Source: Pseudomonadota bacterium (lineage in GTDB: Bacteria; Pseudomonadota; Gammaproteobacteria; Xanthomonadales; Xanthomonadaceae). Taken from it: a stretch of 11,731 nt of DNA. The translations under genes were made by a program, and so were the position numbers. This document shows, one piece after another, positions 7,121 through 11,731 of this stretch (position 1 is the stretch's first letter; every line of letters begins with the position of its first letter). The notes beneath the pieces are model-generated. The model had not been told where the DNA came from. It searched no databases and saw nothing but the letters and a program-made list of their open reading frames with translations. Where the stretch lies: positions 1 through 11,731 of the forward strand of contig JAEWOJ010000056.1 of the NCBI GenBank assembly GCA_023399815.1, written 5' to 3'.

Positions 7121-7158
7121 GTATCCGCCCTTTCCCCCTGCTTCCCAAGGAGTACGAC

Positions 7159-7974
7159 ATGAAGCGCATCCTGCTGCTGGCCCTGCCCATCGCCCTGATG
7201 ACCGCCTGCAACAACACCCCTTCCACTAGCCAAGGCGACGCCACGCCCACGGCCGATGCCGCGCTGGCTGCCGCGGCGACGCCGATCGACGGCAAGCTGC
7301 TCGGCGCCAGCCACTGGCAGCTGGAGGCCGCCACCGACGGCGCCGGCAAGCGCATCGACGCGCTGTTCGTGCGCGCCGACAAGCCGGTCACCCTGGACTT
7401 CGCCGATGGCCGCCTGGCGGTGGGCAATGCCTGCAACCGCCTGGCTGGCGGCTATACCCTGGCCGGCAGCGAGATGACCGTCCCGCGCATGGCCTCGACC
7501 ATGATGGCCTGCCCCGACGAGGCGCTGATGGCGCTGGACCAGGCCGTGGGCAGCCGCCTGGAAGGCGTGCTGAAGATCGAGCAGCTCGACGCCTCGACGC
7601 TCAGGTTGGCCACCGCCACCGGCGACGTGCTGAGCTTCCGCGGCGAACCGACCGCCGAGACCCGCTACGGCGGCCCCGGCGCCACCGTGTTCCTCGAAGT
7701 CGATGCGCGGACCAAGCCGTGCCCGCACCCGCTGATCCCCGGCAAGCAGTGCCTGCAGGTGCGCGAAGTGCGCTACGACGACCAGGGCCTGGAACAGGGC
7801 AAGCGCGGCGAGTTCGGCAATTTCTACGACGGCATCGAGGGCTATGCCCACGAGGACGGCGCGCGCAACGTGCTGCGGGTCAAGCGCTACGAAGTGAAGA
7901 ACCCGCCGGTCGATGCGTCCTCGCAGGCCTACGTGCTGGACATGGTGGTCGAGTCGGAAGCGGCCAGGCCGTAA
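7159..7974 (+). CDS. META and DUF4377 domain lipoprotein
   Basis: Predicted envelope lipoprotein, 271 residues. The start at 7159 has AAGGAG six bases upstream. The leader MKRILLLALPIALMTAC ends at C17, a probable lipidation site, although Met at -3 is not the usual Leu. A low-complexity linker (18-43) precedes a META domain, the HslJ-like fold (about 44-165), recognised by GNACNRLAGGYTL (89-101) and MASTMMACPDEALMALDQAV (111-130). A DUF4377-type domain follows (about 175-265): CLQVREV (198-204), NFYDGIEGY (221-229) and LRVKRYEVKNPPVDASS (239-255). META domains occur in HslJ, a heat-inducible protein linked to novobiocin resistance; the biochemical role of DUF4377 is unknown to me. No operon partner is evident. 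The domain calls rest on motif recognition. Confidence 0.88.
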   Translation: MKRILLLALPIALMTACNNTPSTSQGDATPTADAALAAAATPIDGKLLGASHWQLEAATDGAGKRIDALFVRADKPVTLDFADGRLAVGNACNRLAGGYTLAGSEMTVPRMASTMMACPDEALMALDQAVGSRLEGVLKIEQLDASTLRLATATGDVLSFRGEPTAETRYGGPGATVFLEVDARTKPCPHPLIPGKQCLQVREVRYDDQGLEQGKRGEFGNFYDGIEGYAHEDGARNVLRVKRYEVKNPPVDASSQAYVLDMVVESEAARP

Positions 7975-7997
7975 CCAACCAACACCTGCAACCAACC

Positions 7998-8171
7998 CCT
8001 GTGGGGGCAACCCCGTAGGAGCGACTGTAGGAGCGACGCCAGTCGCGAGGGGCCTGCACGCAGATCCTTCCGCAACGGCCCGCACATCTGTGTGTGGGGC
8101 AAGGGAAAGCCTCTCGCGACTGGCGTCGCTCCTACAGTCGCCCCCACAGGCAGTCGCTCCTACGGGGGTTG
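7998..8171. repeat. REP pair (BIME-like), left copy
   Basis: Two REP units face each other. Each reads GTAGGAGCGACGCCAGTCGC, a GTAG head plus a GCGAC/GTCGC hairpin. The perfect arms are 29 bp (8021-8049 and 8113-8141) around a 63-bp spacer. Outside them lie shorter pieces: GTAGGAGCGACTG at 8015-8027, its complement at 8151-8163, and CCTGTGGGGGC at 7998-8008 matched by its complement at 8140-8150. The right end is 22 bp from the RAYT stop codon. The large stem may also end transcription of the lipoprotein gene. Confidence 0.9.
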
Positions 8172-8862
8172 TCCGCGCTGCTGCGCTACGGTCTCAGAGC
8201 CAGACGGCATTCCAATACGGGTACGTCCCTGACGACCGCACGATCCCTGCCCTGACCGGATTCATCACGATGTAGCGCGCAACGCCGCGCAGGTCCGCTT
8301 CCCTGCACAGTGCGTGATCGTGGAAGCCGCGCGCCCAGACCGGCCGCGCCACATCGGCAGGCAGGCGTCTGGCGCTGTTGGTTTTCAGGTGCTGGACAAG
8401 GCCGGCAAGCGTCTCCCTTTCACCGAGCTGGAGCAGGCCATGCCAATGGTCCGGCATCAGCACCCAGGCCAGCAGTTTCGTATCCCGGCCAAGGCAAGCG
8501 GTGTGGATACACCTCGCAACGACCATTGCGTGGCCGGCATCGGCGAACAGCGGCCGGCGCCTGCAGGTGATGAATGTCACCAGATAGACCTGCCCGGGCA
8601 GGGAGACACGCCCGCGACGAAGGGCGGCATGGCCCGAGGCGGGCTTGCGTGGCAGTAGCGGCATGCCGGCAGGATGATGCCGGCTGCCTGCGCTGGGAGC
8701 AGGACAATACCGTGTTGCCCTGTAGGGATGCAGCGCTTTGTAGAAGCGACTGTAGGAGCGACGCCAGTCGCGAGGGGCTTTCCCTTGCCCCACACACAGA
8801 TGCGCGGGCTGTTGCGGAGGGATCTGCGTGCAAGCCCCTCGCGACTGGCGTCGCTCCTACAG
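8021..8862. mobile_element. RAYT gene enclosed by inverted REP pairs
   Basis: Positions 8025-8141 and the reverse complement of 8746-8862 align over 117 bases without gaps and, counted by eye, with five mismatches, all in the spacer. The transposase gene lies entirely between them. A RAYT gene flanked by its cognate REPs is the known architecture of this domesticated transposase group, which mobilises or maintains REP sequences. Whether the unit as a whole still moves cannot be judged from sequence; no target-site duplication was identified. Confidence 0.75.
8194..8664 (-). CDS. REP-associated tyrosine transposase (RAYT)
   Basis: Single-strand DNA endonuclease of the IS200/IS605-related Y1 HUH family that recognises REP hairpins with a GTAG-type head. 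The 156-residue product has the HUH motif MPDHWHGL (H73, H75) and the probable catalytic tyrosine Y131 in VARYIVMNPVRAG; an RGRVSLPGQVYLVTF-like N-terminal strand is also seen (17-31). The catalytic residues look intact. The start at 8664 (MPLLPRKP) lacks a clear ribosome-binding site. The frame is open to 8793, but that extension runs through the flanking REP sequence, so it is rejected. REP pairs lie on both sides, 22 bp past the stop and about 80 bp before the start. Confidence 0.92.
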   Translation of the reverse strand: MPLLPRKPASGHAALRRGRVSLPGQVYLVTFITCRRRPLFADAGHAMVVARCIHTACLGRDTKLLAWVLMPDHWHGLLQLGERETLAGLVQHLKTNSARRLPADVARPVWARGFHDHALCREADLRGVARYIVMNPVRAGIVRSSGTYPYWNAVWL

Positions 8863-8885
8863 CTCCTACAACCAGTCGCTCCTAC
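8740..8885. repeat. REP pair (BIME-like), right copy, inverted relative to the left
   Basis: The perfect arms are 31 bp (8750-8780 and 8832-8862) around a 51-bp spacer. The units are the same GTAGGAGCGACGCCAGTCGC type as the left copy. Extra pieces flank the pair: GTAGAAGCGACTG (8740-8752, one base off the usual GTAGGAGCGACTG) and CAGTCGCTCCTAC (8873-8885). Confidence 0.9.
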
Positions 8886-8894
8886 AACACCTTC

Positions 8895-8909
8895 CGCATG
8901 CGCTCCTAC
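8895..8909 (-). repeat. REP fragment overlapping the ybhB stop codon
   Basis: On the minus strand this reads GTAGGAGCGCATGCG: a GTAG head followed by the 8-bp palindrome CGCATGCG (8895-8902). The TAG of the head (8908-8906) is the in-frame stop codon of the PEBP gene. Confidence 0.7.
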
Positions 8910-9514
8910 AGCGCCGGGTTCAGAGTGTAGGTGCCATGGACCGCGGCTTCGGCCAGCACGTGGCCCTGCATGGCACGGTACGCGTCGGCGGCGGTGAAGT
9001 CGCCGTCCACCGGCAGGCGTTCCACGTCCAGCGCGAACAGGCGGAAGAAGTAGCGGTGCAGGCGCTCGTCGTTGAACGGCGGGTACGGGCCGTCGTAGCC
9101 GCGATAGGTGCCGGCCATGTCCGGGTTGCCGGCGAACCAGGCGGTGTAGTCGTTCAGGCCCTGGCGCGCGCCGGCCGGGCCGGCCGGCGGCTGCTTGCCG
9201 CGCACGCTGAAGCCCTCGCTGCAGCTGCCGGCGGCGATCTCGCGCAGGGACGCGGGGATGTCCACCATCACCCAGTGGACGAAGTCGCCGCGCGGCTGTT
9301 CCAGCGGAATGGTCACGTCGTCGCGGCCGACCAGTTCCGGCACGGTCGGGACGTCCGGGTCCACGCAGACCAGCGCGAACGAACGCGTGCCTTCCGGCAC
9401 GTCGCTCCAGGCCAGCTGCGGGTTGCAGTTGCCGGCGAAGCCGTTGGCGTCGCCGGCGGCGAACTCGGCCGGGATCGGCCGGCCGTTGTCGAAGCTCTGG
9501 CTGCTCAGTTTCAT
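8906..9514 (-). CDS. YbhB/YbcL family PEBP-like protein
   Basis: Member of the phosphatidylethanolamine-binding/Raf-kinase-inhibitor-like superfamily; bacterial members have no firmly assigned role. The 202-residue product shows the core motifs: NPQLAWSDVPEGTRSFALVCVDPDVP region (31-56) with DPD at 52-54, FVHWVMVDIP (78-87), and the ligand-pocket stretch GLNDY (119-123), GYDGPYPP (139-146), HRYFFRLFALD (153-163). No signal peptide is seen, so it is probably cytoplasmic. The start at 9514 has AGGAG about six bases upstream. The C-terminus TLNPAL ends at a TAG supplied by a REP fragment, so a few original residues might be missing. The TPR-sulfotransferase gene lies 74 bp upstream on the same strand. 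Confidence 0.92.
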   Translation of the reverse strand: MKLSSQSFDNGRPIPAEFAAGDANGFAGNCNPQLAWSDVPEGTRSFALVCVDPDVPTVPELVGRDDVTIPLEQPRGDFVHWVMVDIPASLREIAAGSCSEGFSVRGKQPPAGPAGARQGLNDYTAWFAGNPDMAGTYRGYDGPYPPFNDERLHRYFFRLFALDVERLPVDGDFTAADAYRAMQGHVLAEAAVHGTYTLNPAL

Positions 9515-9588
9515 TGCCTTCTCCTGGAGGGAGGCGCCGGCCGGGCCGGCACCTGCCATTTCGAGTGGATCGTTCGGGTGGGTCGCGC

Positions 9589-11658
9589 TCAGGCCTCGGG
9601 ATAGCCCAGTCGCGCGGCGACCGGGGCCAGGTGCGCGAACTCGGCCGCCAGCACCTGCGCGTACTTGCGCCAGTGGCCGGCCTCGATGGTAGCCGGGCCC
9701 AGGCTGCGCACCTGCGGGAAGCGCAGCCCGAAGGCCTGTTCCAGCAGGTTGCCCATCGCCGCCGGGTCGTTGACCGCGTCGTCGATGCGCAGGATCAGGT
9801 GGGTGTAGAGGTCCTGCTCGTGCAGGTCGGCCACCTGCTCCAGCGCGCGCGCCAGCCAGCGCGCGGCCTCGTCGGTCGAGGTCAGCGCCAGCGGCGCCGG
9901 CGCGCCCAGCGCCAGCCATTCGACCAGCATGTCGCGCGGATCGCGCACGGCCACCACCAGGCGGCCTTCCGGCAACTGCGGGCGCAGCGCCCACAGCAGG
10001 GCGTTGTCCCACCACAGCAGCCAGTCGATCACGTTGCCGTCGGCGATGCCGCGCGCCGGCAGGGCCTCGCGCCACTGCTGCACGAACTGCGCCGGGCTGA
10101 GCGTGTCGTCGGCCAGGCGCTGCAGGGTATGGAAGTTCTGGAAGGCATCGTCCGGCGGGTTCGACCCGAAGCGGTCGCCGCGCAGCACCTGGCTGCCGGC
10201 GGCCATCACCGTCACCACGCGCTCGACGCCCGAACCCGGCGCACCCCAGACGAACAGCGGCCGCAGCGGGTTGTCCTGCGCCACCTCGCCCAGCGTCGGC
10301 CATTCGGTCGGCGCCTTGGCCTGCGGCGGCAGCGGCAGCCGCGACGGCGCCAGTTCGCCATGCAGGCGCAGCCAGGTGGCCACGGCCGCGGCCGGTTCGC
10401 CGGCGCGGTCCTGCACCGCGCCCAGCCACACCCGCAGCTCCGGCTGCGCGGCGTCGGGTGCGCTGTCGACCAGGGCCTGCACATGGGCGACGGCGGCGGC
10501 CGGCTCGCGCGCCAGCAGGGCTTCGACGATGCGCTGCTCGCCGCTGACGCGGCCCGGCTCCAGCGCGACGATGCGCCGCGCCACCGCTTCGGCGGCATCG
10601 GCTTCCTGGTTCATGTCGTGCAGGCGCATGCGCGCTTCCAGCGCCGGCAGGTGCTCGGGCATCGCCGCCAGCCAGCGCTCGACCACCTCCACCGCCTCCG
10701 GGCTGCCGACCGGCGCCACCGCCAGCCGCGCCAGCCACAGGTCGTGCAGCTGCGGATGCGCGGCCAGCGCGGCGTCCAGTTCGGTGCGCGCCTCGTCCTC
10801 GCGGCCCAGGCGCTGCCAGGCGACCAGCAGCATCTGCAGGGTGGCGCGGTCGCCGGGCAGCTCCGCCAGCAGCGGCCGCAGGTAGTCCAGCGCCTGCAGC
10901 GGCTGGCCCGAGGCCAGCTCCAGTTCGCCGGCCAGGCGGCGCATGCCGGGGGTGTCGCCTTCCGGCGTGGACAGCACCTGCCGCATCACCTCGGCGGCGC
11001 GGTCGGCCTGGCCCTGGCGCAGCGCCAGCTGCACCAGCAGGCCGCGCAGGGCGTGGTTGGACGGATTCAGTTCGAGCACGCGGCGGAACGCCTGCTCGGC
11101 GAAGGCCAGCAGGTCCTTGGCCAGGTAGGCGAAGCCCAGCGCATAGAGCACGCGCGGGTCGTCGGGCAGGCGCTGGCTGGCGGCCGACAGCACCGCCAGC
11201 GCGCGGTCGGCATCGCCGCGGCGCAGCGCGACCATGCCTTCGATGGCGCCCAGTTCCGGGCTGTCCGGCTCCACGCGCGCGGCCATGCGGCCCAGGCGCT
11301 CGGCCTCGTCGATGTCCTCGCGGGCCAGCGCCAGGTGCGCCTGCATCAGGTAGGCGGAAAATTCGTTGGGGTTGAGCGCGGTGGTGCGCTCCAGCGCCTG
11401 CCCGGCATCGTCGATGCGGCGCTGGGCCAGCAGCAGGCCGGCGTGCTGCAGGTGCAGGGCGGCATCGTCGGGCGCCAGCGCCAGCGCCTGTTCCAGGCTG
11501 GCCTGCGCGGCGGCGGTATCGCCCTGCTGCTGCAGGGCCAGCGCCAGCCAGCGATGGGCCTGCGGCTGCTGCGGTTCGGCGGCGACCCATTCCCGTGCCG
11601 CGGCGACGGCTTCATCGGTGGCGTTGCGGCGCAGGGCTTGGATGATCGTGTCTTGCAT
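9589..11658 (-). CDS. TPR-repeat protein with C-terminal sulfotransferase-like domain
   Basis: Large probably cytoplasmic protein of 689 residues. The N-terminal two-thirds is built of TPR-like helical repeats: examples are AHRWLALALQQQGDTAAAQA, AFRRVLELNPSNHA and ALDYLRPLLAELPGD. After about residue 460 comes a sulfotransferase-like domain. It shows FVWGAPGSGVER (469-480) at the position of the PAPS 5'-phosphosulfate loop, RDPRD (572-576) in the 3'-phosphate-binding position, and a closing HWRKYAQVL...LARLGYPE-type helix. The loop lacks the usual P-R-S-G-T-[ST] pattern, so catalytic competence is uncertain; substrate is unknown. The start at 11658 (MQDTIIQALRR) avoids an Arg-rich 7-residue extension; no strong ribosome-binding site is visible for either. 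Confidence 0.82.
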   Translation of the reverse strand: MQDTIIQALRRNATDEAVAAAREWVAAEPQQPQAHRWLALALQQQGDTAAAQASLEQALALAPDDAALHLQHAGLLLAQRRIDDAGQALERTTALNPNEFSAYLMQAHLALAREDIDEAERLGRMAARVEPDSPELGAIEGMVALRRGDADRALAVLSAASQRLPDDPRVLYALGFAYLAKDLLAFAEQAFRRVLELNPSNHALRGLLVQLALRQGQADRAAEVMRQVLSTPEGDTPGMRRLAGELELASGQPLQALDYLRPLLAELPGDRATLQMLLVAWQRLGREDEARTELDAALAAHPQLHDLWLARLAVAPVGSPEAVEVVERWLAAMPEHLPALEARMRLHDMNQEADAAEAVARRIVALEPGRVSGEQRIVEALLAREPAAAVAHVQALVDSAPDAAQPELRVWLGAVQDRAGEPAAAVATWLRLHGELAPSRLPLPPQAKAPTEWPTLGEVAQDNPLRPLFVWGAPGSGVERVVTVMAAGSQVLRGDRFGSNPPDDAFQNFHTLQRLADDTLSPAQFVQQWREALPARGIADGNVIDWLLWWDNALLWALRPQLPEGRLVVAVRDPRDMLVEWLALGAPAPLALTSTDEAARWLARALEQVADLHEQDLYTHLILRIDDAVNDPAAMGNLLEQAFGLRFPQVRSLGPATIEAGHWRKYAQVLAAEFAHLAPVAARLGYPEA

Positions 11659-11690
11659 GGCGGTCCGGCGTAGGCGCAAAGAGAACCATT

Positions 11691-11713
11691 GTAGTGCCGG
11701 CCGCCGGCCGGCA
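11691..11713 (+). repeat. Second-family REP element (GTAG-headed)
   Basis: GTAG (11691-11694) is followed by TGCCGGCCG (11695-11703), one central base, and the exact complement CGGCCGGCA (11705-11713). This is the head-plus-palindrome plan of REPs; the wording resembles the GTAG repeats described in Stenotrophomonas maltophilia. It lies 32 bp before the TPR gene start and differs in sequence from the REPs at 7998-8909. Confidence 0.7.
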
Positions 11714-11731
11714 TCCGCACGATGTTCCGGG

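Noticed and set aside
8665..8793. Longer RAYT reading frame starting at 8793
   Set aside because: The added residues are translation of the REP module and carry no conserved RAYT sequence.
7998..8885. CRISPR-like repeats
   Set aside because: The repeats are inverted pairs of REP palindromes with variable spacing, with no regular spacers and no cas genes.
11688..11693. TACAAT as a -10 box for the TPR gene (minus strand)
   Set aside because: No acceptable -35 lies 16-18 bp upstream and the hexamer overlaps the REP head; the match may be chance.

Overview
The window is GC-rich chromosomal DNA from a gammaproteobacterium, most likely Xanthomonadaceae (Xanthomonas or a close relative such as Stenotrophomonas or Pseudoxanthomonas). 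Three things support this: the protein sequences, the glnA-glnK-amtB-ntrB-ntrC gene order, and REP repeats that begin with GTAG next to a REP-associated transposase. The genus is an inference.

Positions 1-6200, minus strand: a complete nitrogen-assimilation cluster read right to left. It holds glnA (glutamine synthetase), glnK (PII signal protein), amtB (ammonium channel), ntrB/glnL (histidine kinase) and ntrC/glnG (sigma-54 activator, cut by the left window edge). The glnA upstream region has a consensus sigma-54 -24/-12 promoter, two NtrC boxes about 30 bp apart, and a possible IHF site between promoter and boxes. A third NtrC box touches the ntrB start codon. The circuit is therefore visible: NtrB and GlnK sense nitrogen state, NtrC~P activates glnA, and NtrC probably feeds back on its own operon. 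The gaps between glnA, glnK and amtB hold hairpins and dispersed-repeat sequence.

Positions 6202-7974, plus strand: uppP (undecaprenyl-diphosphate phosphatase), divergent from glnA and ending at a clear intrinsic terminator, followed by a lipoprotein that joins a META domain to a DUF4377 domain.

Positions 7998-8909: a REP island. A small HUH-type transposase gene (RAYT) lies between two inverted, nearly identical pairs of GTAG-headed REP palindromes. Both halves of the unit match over 117 positions with five mismatches. A further REP fragment supplies the stop codon of the next gene.

Positions 8906-11731, minus strand: a YbhB/YbcL-type PEBP protein and a 689-residue TPR protein with a C-terminal sulfotransferase-like domain, probably co-directional. 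A REP of a different family lies upstream at the right edge.

Most of the window is conserved core genome. The least ordinary part is the RAYT/REP unit; the regulatory layout around glnA and ntrB is the next most informative. I see no CRISPR array, tRNA, rRNA, prophage or defence system.
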